From Ichthyophis bannanicus (Eukaryota > Chordata > Amphibia > Gymnophiona > Ichthyophiidae): DNA of 64,000 nt. Each line of letters starts with the position of its first letter. Position 1 is the stretch's first letter. The stretch covers positions 9,168,501-9,232,500 of the forward strand of contig JAWIIG010000025.1 of assembly GCA_033557465.1 (NCBI GenBank), read 5' to 3'. Under the pieces are notes generated by a model that was not told the origin of the DNA, made no database searches, and saw nothing but the letters and a program-made list of their open reading frames with translations. This document shows, one piece after another, positions 55,986-64,000 of this stretch. Position numbers and translations under genes: made by a program.

Positions 55986-57439
55986 CTGGCATTGGACCCT
56001 GCATTTGTGTTTCCCGTGGCTGGCAGGTCTGGCTGCCACACCGGACACGCTTTCTGTGTGGTGCTGTAGACTCTTGGACACCCATTAGTGGTCCATCCTA
56101 CTTTTATTCATTTTATGCCGTGTTTTGTTACATTTTTATTTAATTCTATGCTATGTTCTGGAATGCTTTTTTTTTTTTCTTATCCTCCCTACTTTGGTAT
56201 GTGCGTTTATACTTTGTGTTTTGCCTTCCTTGAAGTTTCCTGCCTCCTCCCCCCACTCTGCCTTGCTGCCCCCTAGTTGTCTGCCTATGATGGGTGTCCC
56301 CCCCCCCCCCCAATGGTCTCCCTCTGTATGCTGCTTGGCTGGGGAGTGTCTCTTGGCCTGATGTCATTTATTTGTATGCTCTCTCCCTCCATCCTTTTTA
56401 TTTTATTTGCCCCTTTCTGTCTCTTCCTGTGATCTTTGTTCTTCTTTGACCATCCATCCCTACTGTTTTCTTTGTTATCCTTCTTTCCCAGTACTGCTTA
56501 TGCATTTGAAAAGCTGTCTCTTTCAATGATGTACACCTGCATCGAGGGGGAGCATTGCCAGGTGGGGTGGCTTTGGAACAAGTCAAGAGTGGTGGAATGC
56601 TGGGTTGTTAATGGACAGACGGGGGGGAGCTCTATGCTTTTGGTTTATCTTGTTGGTTATGGGCAGGGTAGTGTGTTTTGGGATGGGGAGGAAAGCATGT
56701 GAGTTTGTGCAAGTGTGAGTGATCCTACGGTCGGCTAGGGTTTGGCGGGGGGGGGGGGGTCTCGCTTGCTGTGAGCCTGCTGGTTGTGATGCTTGATGCT
56801 TGGAGCTGGGGCAATCTACATTGGAATGAGTATAGCAATGAGACCATGGATGTGTGGTTGGCAGATTCCTATTACCCCTGGGTGCCTGTGTTTTTTTGTC
56901 TGTATGGGTCCTGCACTGCCTGGCATTCTGGTAACTAGTTGGTTACCTTCGACTTCATTATGGCATGAGCCTGCGTAAGTGACTTAGTGCGTGCATGGAT
57001 GTTTGGTGGGCAGGGAGTGGCCTGTGGGTGTGTGTGAGTTGTGGGTAGGGGTGGGGCAGGGAACAGGGTTGGAGGCCCACATACTGTCTGGATGGGGCCC
57101 GATGCAGCACGGTAGACTGCCATGGTGGGCTCCTTGTTGGAGTGTAGGTTACTGCTGGTGAGGGTGGTAGGAAGGTTTGCTGGATTTTGGTTAACTGGAT
57201 GGGTTTGCATTTTGTTGGGGATGACCGGTGGGATTGGTAGGGGTGGATCAGGGTAGGGGGGCAAGAGGAAGGGCTGGGAGGGAGGGCCATGTGAAGTTGG
57301 ATATTCTTGGTTGTGATGTTATGCTTGGACTGTAGTGTGGGTTCTGAAGACGTGGGGGGGGGTTGAGTAGGTGAGTGTGGGCCCTTGGCTGGTGGGGGCC
57401 TGCATCCTTTTAGCTTGAGCTCTCTTTTGTACTCTTACT
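55986..57439 (+). other. Probable L1 inter-ORF region
   Basis: GT-rich DNA with homopolymer runs (C-run near 56300, G-run near 56747). No coding motif is readable. It is placed inside the L1 by its flanking ORF1 and endonuclease remnants. Confidence 0.35.
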
Positions 57440-58290
57440 TTAAGATCCTTATCCATTATCCCTGGGGAGTCGAAAGTGGCCTCTTGGAAGATGTGCGGGT
57501 TTGGTTCTCCCATCAAGCGCTATAAGCTTTTGCAACAGCTGTGCACTTACCTTGTTGGAATTGCTCTGTTGCAGGAGACACAGCAAATGGTGGAAGAGCA
57601 TGCAAAATTAAACCAATAGTATTTGCTTCCATTTATGCGCCCAATGTATATGATGCTGTGTTTTATCAGCATCTGGCCTGATGTGTGGCGGATGTGGTGA
57701 AAGGCCAGCTGATCATTGGGGTGGGGGGGGGACTTTAACTGTGCTTTTACATAGTAACATAATAACATAGTAAATGACGGCAGATAAAGACCAGTATGGT
57801 CCATCTAGTCTGCCCAGTAAGATGGCAAGAGTAGGTGCACCTGCTGCTCCATGCAGGCCACCCCTCCCCATGTCTTTGTTTTAGGGGTGAACCCACCGCT
57901 CCGTGTGAGACACCCCTAATGTTAAGAAATTAGATAAGTTTATTTTGATTTTATCCTGTTGCTGTAAAGGGATCCACTGTGTCTGTCCCATGCCATTTTG
58001 ATTTCTGTCACTTTATTTGCCCCCACCACTTCCATCGGGAGGGCATTCCAAGCATCCACCACCCTTTCCAAGCATCCTTTACCCTTTTGATGCTATGTTA
58101 GATCACAGGGGGCAGGGCATTATGATCAGTGCCATGCCTTTCGATTAAGGGGACTTTGTGAGGGCTATGACCTCATGAATGTTTGGCGAGTTTTACACCC
58201 TGGGGAAGAGATTACACCCATTTGTCCCGTGCTCATGGCTCTTGGTCCTGGATTGACTATTTTCTGATTTCAATGGGGCTGTTTGACTGG
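57440..58290 (+). pseudogene. L1 ORF2 endonuclease remnants, split by a CR1 tail
   Basis: Frames read GFGSPIKRYKLLQQLCTYLV then IALLQETQQM (57500-57590), and GGDFNCAF near 57730. After the CR1 insertion a frame reads LMNVWRVLHPGEEITPICPV (58168-58230). These match successive parts of the L1 apurinic endonuclease: QET, GDFN and the ALxDxWR segment. Multiple stops are present. Confidence 0.6.
57751..58083 (-). mobile_element. CR1-like LINE 3' end, minus strand, inserted in L1 endonuclease
   Basis: Reverse complement of 43030-43353: 'gtccatctagtctgcccagt' through 'ggatccactgtgtctgtccc' to 'gggagggcattccaagcatc'. L1 endonuclease sequence continues on both sides. The fragment is 5'-truncated within the AWNALP codons. 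Confidence 0.75.
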
Positions 58291-58299
58291 ATCACATGG

Positions 58300-58526
58300 G
58301 ATGTGGAAGAATAGCCTAGTGGTTAGAGCAACTGCCTAGTACCCAGAAGATCAAGGGTTCGATTCCCACTGGCACTCCTTGTGACCTTGGGCAAGTCTCT
58401 TTACCCTCCATTGCCTCTGAAGAAAAGGCCTGGCAATCTACTTCTGGTGATACACTGGCAAGAAAACCCAGAGGCAGCTGGGTCGCTAGGAGTCAGCACT
58501 GACTTGATGGCACAAAAAAAACAATA
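58300..58526 (+). repeat. tRNA-derived SINE with RTE-like tail
   Basis: A-box-like TAGCCTAGTGGTTAGAGC (58312-58329) and a consensus B box GGTTCGATTCC (58356-58366) form the head. Then come 'cttgtgaccttgggcaagtc' and a central 'ggcaagaaaacccagaggca'. The 3' end 'gtcagcactgacttgatggc' followed by 'acaaaaaaaacaat' matches the 3' end of the RTE LINE at 41.15 kb (minus strand 'gactcgatggcacttaacaa'). This is the arrangement of SINEs mobilised by RTE. Confidence 0.78.
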
Positions 58527-58529
58527 CCA

Positions 58530-60130
58530 AGAATTGTAACAGGGCATCAAGGGGCTCCAGGGTGGTCAGGCTCCTGGGCCTGATGGCTTTCGGAGTGAAT
58601 TCTATAAACTGATGAGTGATAAGGTGGCAGCGCCTTTAGCGGAATATTGTGCTGATCTTGTTGATCAGGGATGTTTTCCATTCGAGCCCAGCAAAGCATT
58701 GATCACTGTCCTCCCGAAGCCTTGGTGGGACCCCTTGTTGCCAGTCTTACCGCCCAATCTCGCTCCTGAATGTCAATATAAAGTTGATGGCTAAGATTAT
58801 GGCAGATTGCCTGGCAGTGTTTATGCCAGAGTTAGTGCATGAAACTCAGGTCAAAGGCAGGAGTGTGGTGGTTAGCATGTGGAGGGTATTGGCATCTATA
58901 TGTGCAAGTTTGGAGGAATCACGCTCTTCCAGGCTGATTAGCTTTAATGCTGAGAGCCTTTGACCCAGGTGAGCTTATATTTCATTTATCAGGTCCTGGA
59001 TGCCATGGACTTCTGGGATCCCTTTGTGGATGGGATTCGCCTACTGTATTCGGATCCCAGGGGAGCAGTCATGGTCAATGGCCACCTTATGGTGGAGTCC
59101 GCTATGCAGAGGAACCCGTCAGGGCTGTTCCCATTGGTGGTTATCCTGACCCTGTAACTTCTTCTCTGTCGGATCCGATCTGAGCCCAGGCTGCAGGGGG
59201 GGGGGGGGGCCTGGGGCAAATGGAATTCTGCATTGACGCTTCTGCCGATGATCTTCTAGTCCACCTGGAGAACCCAGTGCGAGGGCTTCTGGTACTACTA
59301 CAGCTCTTTGAATATTGCCTGCTATCCAGCCTGAGGCTGAATTTAGATAAGTCGGAGGCCTCCCATTAGATCCAGATATCCGATGATAGTGGGGAGGGGT
59401 TTTCTCACTTAAATGGACAGAAGGACAGTTTAAGTATCTGGGGATTCATCTCCCTGTGCGTTTGACAGACTTATAACTGGTTAATATCTCAATTCTTTTG
59501 TCAGACCTCCCTCTGTCATTGGGTGGCAGGATCGCTTTGTTCAAAATAACTATTTTCCCTAAATAGCTATACATTTTGCAGACATTACCTCTGGCACTTA
59601 GGAAGCAGGACATCTGACACTTTGAGCTGCTGGCTAACGTGCTGCTCTGGAGAGGGCACCGGCCCTGTATACGGCTTGCAGTACTACAATATCCCTGGGA
59701 CTTGGCTGGGATGGGATTTCCCAACTTAAGGCATTACAGTATGGCTTGTCTACTGCATCAGGTACGGGATTGGCTTTGAGACCTGTCTGACTATACCCCT
59801 CTGGCCTAGGAAAAACCTTGGTGGCACCATTGTGCTTACAATATGTGCTGCACGCTGGGAGTATGCAAGGATTGTCTGCGGTGCAAAGGAATAATTTGTT
59901 TTATCCGGTCCGTCAAGTGTGGAGATATTTATGCTCTGCTTGGTTTGGATGCTTTTAGTTCTCCTTTTTTGCCTTTGCGAGGTAATGCAAGGTTCCCTCC
60001 AGGCCTAGACAGCTCCAGCTTTGTGCAATGGGAGGATACCGGCCTTGAGAACCTGGAACATGTGGTTTTGGATGCTGGTGCCCCACTTCCATTCACTGAA
60101 GTGTATGAATGTTTTGGTTTAGGGGGGCAG
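58530..60130 (+). pseudogene. L1 ORF2 reverse transcriptase remnants
   Basis: Pieces in several frames read AIKGLQGGQAPGPDGF then SEFYKLMSDKVAAPLAEYCA (58550-58640), PKPWWDPL, KLMAKI-type palm start, a degraded QVLDAMDFWDPFVDGIRLLY (58993), MVNGHLMVESAMQRNPSG, ASADDLLVHLENPVRGLLVL (motif C, 59240), RLNLDKSEA and LPLSLGGRIALFKITIFPK (59510). The order is that of L1 ORF2. It is cut by DIRS-E. Many stops are present. Confidence 0.68.
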
Positions 60131-60139
60131 GATATTTTC

Positions 60140-60310
60140 CTATCTCCAGGAACAAGCAGGAATGAGTCTTCACATATGGGTACGTCGGTACCGACGGAGC
60201 CTGCACGGGAATGCTCCCCAACATACAATCAGAAAGCTTTTGGGAGCATCCCTCGCGCCTGCGCGCTGACTTCCCGCCCTTTCCACTTCTTCTCCTCAGT
60301 TTTCGTTTTT
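60140..60310 (+). repeat. DIRS-E left inverted-repeat region
   Basis: It aligns with 45669-45831 of DIRS-D. It has a 'gtcggtaccgac' palindrome where DIRS-D has 'gtcggcgccgac', and a one-base loss in the CRE-like box (GGGTACGTC). The partner repeat is outside the window. Confidence 0.75.
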
Positions 60311-60514
60311 CCGCGGAGCCGGCAGGACGTCCTCCTGTCACCGCAGAAACTTTTTTTTTTAAATACTTAATTTCTTGTTTTCTTGTGGTCGTGGCTGTTT
60401 TTCCCGCCGACACCGGTACCGCCGGTGGTTTTTTCTTTTCTTTTTTCTTAAACTCAGAGAGATTTTTCCCTCTGTTTCTGTCTTAACTTTTTGGGCCTAC
60501 AAGGCCTCTCCATC

Positions 60515-60900
60515 ATGGAGCCTTCTTCTCCTAAGAAGTGCCTCCACTGTGGAAACACAGTTTTCTTTTTAGACTCCAACCACTGGTGTCTAACCTGTTT
60601 GGGTCCTGACCCTTTTTCCCCTGAACTATCAGGCTGCAATACTGAGAGAAGACCTTCCCTCTTTCGAGTTTCCCTCGATACCGTTTTCCCTCCTGCAGTG
60701 AGGGCACCGGGTTTTTCTTCTCTACAGGATCAATTAACCCACAAACAGTCTGTTAAGACTTGCCAATCCTTGAGTGGTAGGTCTCATGCCACGCATGATG
60801 ACGGCTCCGGCCTTGCCCTCAAGACCCCATTGGCATTAAAACCCCGGCGGGAGTCTTCGGGCTCCAGAGCATTTCAGGGGTTTCAGGTTGTTCCTGGGGC
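60515..60900 (+). pseudogene. DIRS-E gag-like ORF1, first part (split by hAT)
   Basis: ATG 60515 opens EPSSPKKCLHCGNTVFFLD, then SNHWCLTCLGPDPF, the Cys-rich N terminus common to DIRS gag, and stays open to the hAT insertion at 60901. The reading phase at the duplicated 8-bp target (60893-60900 and 62896-62903) is the same on both sides, so the host frame was open across this point before insertion. A longer apparent ORF to 61093 reads into the hAT element and is not real gag. Confidence 0.8.
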
Positions 60901-60970
60901 CAGGGCCGGATTTACCTATACGCCATGTACGCCATGGCGTGGGCCCACAGCTGGCAAGGGCCCACAAAAA

Positions 60971-61242
60971 GCTGCCGCGGCAGCATGGACGTTCCCGCGG
61001 GGCCCCCTCTGCCCGGCCGAATCCCCAGCTGAGCCCCTCCGTGCCGGCTTTGAGAGGCGCGAAGGGAGAGTGTCTCCCTCGCGTCTCTGTTAAGCCCGCA
61101 GGGGCTGATGGGAAATTCAGCCCCTGCGGGCTTAACAGAGACGCGAGGGAGACACTCTCCCTTCGCGCCTCTCAAAGCCGTCGCGGAGGGAGGGATTCGG
61201 CAGGGCAGAGGGGGCCCCGCGGGGCCGTCCATGCTGCCGCGG
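60971..61242. repeat. Large GC-rich palindrome within the hAT element
   Basis: The inner arms 61046-61108 and 61117-61179 are perfect 63-base complements around an 8-base loop (61109-61116). Outer arms extend the pairing imperfectly to about 60971 and 61242. As single strands this would form a very stable hairpin. Confidence 0.88.
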
Positions 61243-61295
61243 CCTTGGTAGCAGCCAGCGGTTTTGCTTTTTTAAAATTTCATTTTACTTGAGCC

Positions 61296-61860
61296 GATGG
61301 GGGGGGGGGGTAGGACTGGAAATGGGCTGGGGGGGTTAGGACTGGTAATGGGCTATGGGGGGGGGTTAAGACTGAAAATGGGCTGTGGGCTGATGGGGGC
61401 TGTCTGGTAATGGGCTATGGGCGGGGCTAGGACTGGAAATGGGCTGGGGGGTTAAGACTGGAGGTGGGCTGATGGGGTTAGGACTGGTAATGGGCTGTGG
61501 GCTGTTGGGGGGGGTTAGAACTGGTAATGGGCTTTGGGGGGGTTAAGACTGATAATGGGCTGTGGGCTGATGGGGGCTGTCTGGTAATGGGCTATGGGGG
61601 GGCTAGGACTGGAAATGGGCTGGGGGGCTTAAGACTGGAGGTGGGCTAATGGGGTTAGGACTGGAAGTGGGCTGATGGGGGTTTAGGACTGGTAATGGGT
61701 TATAGGGGGGGCTTAAACTGAAAATGGGGTGATGGGGGGTTAGGACTGGAAGTGGGTTGATGGGGGGGCTAGGACTGGTATTGGGTTGGGGGGTTGCTAG
61801 GAGTGGAAATGGGCTGATGGGTGGCTAGGACTGGAAATGGGCTGATGCAGGGACTAGAAG
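61296..61860 (+). repeat. G-rich minisatellite within the hAT element
   Basis: About 15-18 degenerate copies of a roughly 25-40-base unit built on 'gggctgatgggggttaggac' and 'tggaaatgggctgggggg'. Many runs of three or more G give quadruplex potential on the plus strand. Confidence 0.8.
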
Positions 61861-62880
61861 GGAATGGATGCTGGGTGAGGCTGGAACTAGAAGGGAGCTG
61901 ATGTTGGGGGAGGATTAGAATGGGATGGGGCTGGAAGAGTAAAATGGAGAAGGGAAAAATATTTTGTGTGGGAGGGATAAAAAATCTACAATTGGCCGGG
62001 TATTGGGAGAGTAAGTGGGGATTGAGGATGGAGGGGTAAAATTTGAGTGGATGAAATAGGAATGAGGAAAGAGCAAAAGGAGAAAGATTAGTATGTTAAA
62101 GCAGATGTAGAGAGAGAATGGAAAAAAAACTAGAAGAGAGAAGAAAGGACAAATGGACAGCAGACGATGGAGAGTTAGCAGAAGACACGAAGAAACCAGA
62201 CGAAAGTGGCTGGAGCAATTGCAGCTGAAAAAAAATGCACAAAAGGTAGAAAAATATCTCTTTATTTTGAATTTATTAATTGGAATATGTCAGCTCTGGT
62301 AAATGTGCATCATTAACGTCTGCGCTTTGTTTAGTACAAGAGCAAATTAATGTATAGTTTTATTTCTACAGTGTTGTACATTCCAAGTTTGGCTTTTGGG
62401 ATTCCCAGTTTAATTATTGTCTTCCTGTTTATAAATTGTGATTACTTGTTTGGTGATGGTCTGTGTTCTGCATGTGTAACTGAGCTGAGGTGTTCTGTTT
62501 ATATAATTCCTATTTGACATTGCCACTTGTTCTCTTTCCCCAGTAGGTCATGTATTGTTGTTCTCTGAAATGTATTGGTTTAATATTTGCAGTGTTGCCT
62601 TTTGATTGGTAGAGTATGGTGCTTTGTGAGTCCTGGTAGTGCTGTTAGGATACGGCGGGTTTGCTATGGTTTGGCACTGGATTATAGTAATGTAGAAATC
62701 TTTTAGTCTTTCTTTTTCCATACACTCATTAAGAGGCACGTTTACTAAAAGTTAGTATATGGTAACATTATGCAAATATTTATGCAAATGAGGCCCCTTA
62801 TGCAAATGAGGCCCCGCACCCCCCTTGGGCCGCCCCTGCTGGGGGCCCACAATTTTTGTTGGCGTAGGGCCTCACTCAAG
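61861..62880. other. hAT internal AT-rich region
   Basis: Purine-rich to about 62230, then AT-rich. No transposase motif was recognised on either strand. Two tandem 'tatgcaaatgaggcccc' copies lie at 62778-62813. Confidence 0.45.
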
Positions 62881-62895
62881 GTAAATCCGGCCCTG

Positions 62896-63999
62896 CCTGG
62901 GGCTCACCCCTCACAGAACATACCTGAGCCGTGCTCGGGGGTGGTAGCCGCTTCGAGCGGTACCGATACCCCGGCATCGGCATCGGCATCGGTATCGGTG
63001 TCGAGTGTTCCACTCTTCACCAGGGATCGTCATCTGGCGTCCTCGGTACCTTCGGGACCGATCGATACGTTCCAGTTTGACTTTCCTAAGCCATGTTCGG
63101 TGGTGGTATCCGCTTCGAGCGGTACCGACTCCCCGGCATCGGCTCCGGTGTCGAGTGTTCCACTCTTCACCAGGGATCATCATCTGGCATCCTCGGTACC
63201 TTCGGGACCGATCGATACATTCCAGATTGACTTTCCTGTATCTAAGCCATGCTCGGGAGTGGTATCCGCTTCGAGCGGTACCGATACCCCAGCATCGGCA
63301 CCGGTGTCGAGTGTTCCACTCTTCACCAGGAATCGTCATCTGGCATCCTCGGTACCTTCGGGACCGATTGATACGACCCAGACTGATTTCCCTGTATCAG
63401 CATCGCCGGTACCACCACCGACGTCGGTGCACTCTAGACATGCATCGATAGACTCGCTCCCTTCGATGCCGAGTCTGGAATCGATATCTAGTCTAGATGA
63501 CTGGGTACCGACGCGCCTTGGAACCGACCCTTATCGTTTCCGGATACGCAGTACCGAGGATACTCACCAAGACTCTCTGGTTACCTCGGTACCGCTTGAG
63601 CAGCCTCCGATGACGTCTTCGATGCCATTACCGGTATCGGTATCGATGTCGATTCCTGCAGTTACATCGGTGCCATCGATCCTTTCTATGCCTAGTTTGG
63701 AATCGATACCTGGCATAGACGATGCAGTACTAACTGCCTCAAGTTGTGACTGCCAGTATCATTATCCATCTAGTAAGGTTCTTTTTCTGCACCAGACCAG
63801 TACATCCTCTGGTGCTCAGGCTGCATCTTCAACCTTAGCCTTCCCAGGGATGGTTCCCATTGGAGATCCTTCTTTTCAGAAGTTTCTCCTTGACATGGCA
63901 ACCTTTCTTGCTATTCCTATCCCTGGCTGTAATCTTAACCAAGGCTCTCCTGTAGAAAAGGGAAATATAATGCTTCCTTTACATCATTCTTTGCAGGAT
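62896..63999 (+). pseudogene. DIRS-E gag-like ORF1, second part with 50-residue tandem repeats
   Basis: The gag frame continues without a stop from 62896 to the window end (368 codons). Three tandem repeats occupy 62926-63393. Each has the pattern KPCSGVVSASSGTDTPAS, then SSVPLFTRDRHLASSVPSG and PIDTFQFDFP. Copies 2 and 3 are exactly 150 bases; copy 1 has 12 extra bases from a GCATCG run. Serine- and proline-rich sequence follows (PSMPSLESISSLDDW, then LSMPSLESIPGIDD as a partial internal duplicate). Near the end DPSFQKFLLDMATFLAIPIP corresponds to the 'FSDFVRDMAKALAFPADP' core of DIRS-D. It is listed as a pseudogene because the hAT splits it, but this part itself shows no lesion. Confidence 0.78.
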
Positions 64000-64000
64000 C

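Larger units (their letters stand above)
54511..60136 (+). mobile_element. L1-clade LINE, plus strand, carrying several later insertions
   Basis: A 5' untranslated start (54511-54688) is followed by ORF1 (54689-55363), a long inter-ORF region, endonuclease remnants (57440-58290) and RT remnants (58530-60130). It is interrupted by a hAT MITE (55648-55841), CR1 tails (55881-55985 and 57751-58083) and a SINE (58300-58526). At its 3' side it is cut by DIRS-E at about 60137. Its 5' end lies head to head with the minus-strand L1 fragment. Confidence 0.72.
60901..62895. mobile_element. hAT-type DNA transposon, non-autonomous, 1995 bp, inside DIRS-E gag
   Basis: The termini are perfect inverted repeats of 17 bases, CAGGGCCGGATTTACCT and its complement. 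Both flanks carry CCTGGGGC (60893-60900 and 62896-62903), an exact 8-bp duplication typical of hAT. Subterminal 'gcgtgggcccac' and 'gtgggcccc'-like sequences also face each other. No transposase frame is visible; inside are a large palindrome, a minisatellite and AT-rich DNA. A transposase from elsewhere would be needed for movement. Confidence 0.9.
60137..63999 (+). mobile_element. DIRS-E: 5' part of a DIRS retrotransposon, running off the window
   Basis: The left terminus 'ctccaggaacaagcaggaat' and following 'cttcacatatgggtacgtcg' match DIRS-D (45.67 kb). A pyrimidine-rich leader and gag follow. RT, recombinase, ICR and right repeat must lie beyond 64 kb. It is inserted in the L1 and carries a hAT element in gag. 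Confidence 0.82.

Noticed and set aside
56279..56312. C-run and nearby G-runs as regulatory or structured sites
   Set aside because: Simple homopolymer runs, common in this kind of DNA, with no supporting context.
58312..58366. Possible functional tRNA gene (good A and B boxes)
   Set aside because: No acceptor stem or cloverleaf can be drawn. The unit continues into a SINE body and an RTE-like tail.
60491..61292. Apparent ORFs through 60900-61292
   Set aside because: They read from gag into the hAT palindrome; the palindrome gives mirrored frames on both strands with no family resemblance.
61296..61860. CRISPR-like array (regular repeats)
   Set aside because: Units are degenerate, contiguous and G-rich without unique spacers, in a vertebrate transposon; it is a minisatellite.
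62911..63339. Minus-strand ORF with repeated Arg/Tyr-rich units
   Set aside because: It is the antisense shadow of the tandem repeats in DIRS-E gag, which has an open sense frame extending well beyond it.
276..63999. A novel multi-gene host defence or metabolic system
   Set aside because: Every frame longer than about 150 codons with a recognisable motif belongs to a DIRS or LINE element, or is their shadow. No host gene cluster could be supported.

Overview
This is non-coding vertebrate DNA made almost entirely of nested transposable elements. The repertoire includes several DIRS-type tyrosine-recombinase retrotransposons, CR1, L2, L1 and RTE LINEs, tRNA-derived SINEs with LINE-like tails, and hAT elements with 8-bp target duplications. 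It fits a large, repeat-rich tetrapod genome. An amphibian, particularly a caecilian, is my best guess; this is inference from repeat content, as no diagnostic host gene is visible. No bacterial feature, rRNA, functional tRNA gene or CRISPR array was seen.

Layout. 1-5.6 kb: DIRS-A (+), broken, inserted in a SINE and itself interrupted by an L2 fragment. 5.6-12.3 kb: relict DIRS-F, split by the much younger DIRS-B (-), which has gag, RT-RNase H and recombinase frames with few lesions. 12.5-18.5 kb: DIRS-C (+), complete in outline but catalytically dead. 18.5-26.2 kb: unassigned DNA with L2 and CR1 fragments and a minus-strand CR1-like LINE. 26.2-30.3 kb: a CR1 element with an intact esterase-type ORF1 and broken ORF2. 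33.2-35.5 kb: a second, 5'-truncated copy of that CR1 family. 35.5-41.1 kb: the most repeat-poor block, with one weak candidate exon. 41.1-43.4 kb: an RTE (BovB-like) LINE and CR1 3' tails. 45.7-51.4 kb: DIRS-D (+), with an intact tyrosine recombinase frame. 52.4-60.1 kb: L1 fragments, SINEs, a 194-bp hAT MITE and a plus-strand L1 carrying several insertions. 60.1-64 kb: DIRS-E (+), running off the window, with gag split by a 2-kb hAT element.

How the genes work together. Each DIRS copy carries gag, a reverse transcriptase-RNase H-Dam-like polyprotein and a tyrosine recombinase. They are flanked by inverted terminal repeats, and an internal complementary region (ICR) fuses the complements of both outer ends. 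In the DIRS model the ICR lets a circular DNA intermediate form, which the recombinase integrates without target duplication. Two subfamilies are present: A/D/E and B/C/F. The LINEs supply the machinery that SINEs borrow: the window holds an RTE and a SINE with an RTE-like tail. Domain assignments come from motifs read by eye; no database search was run.
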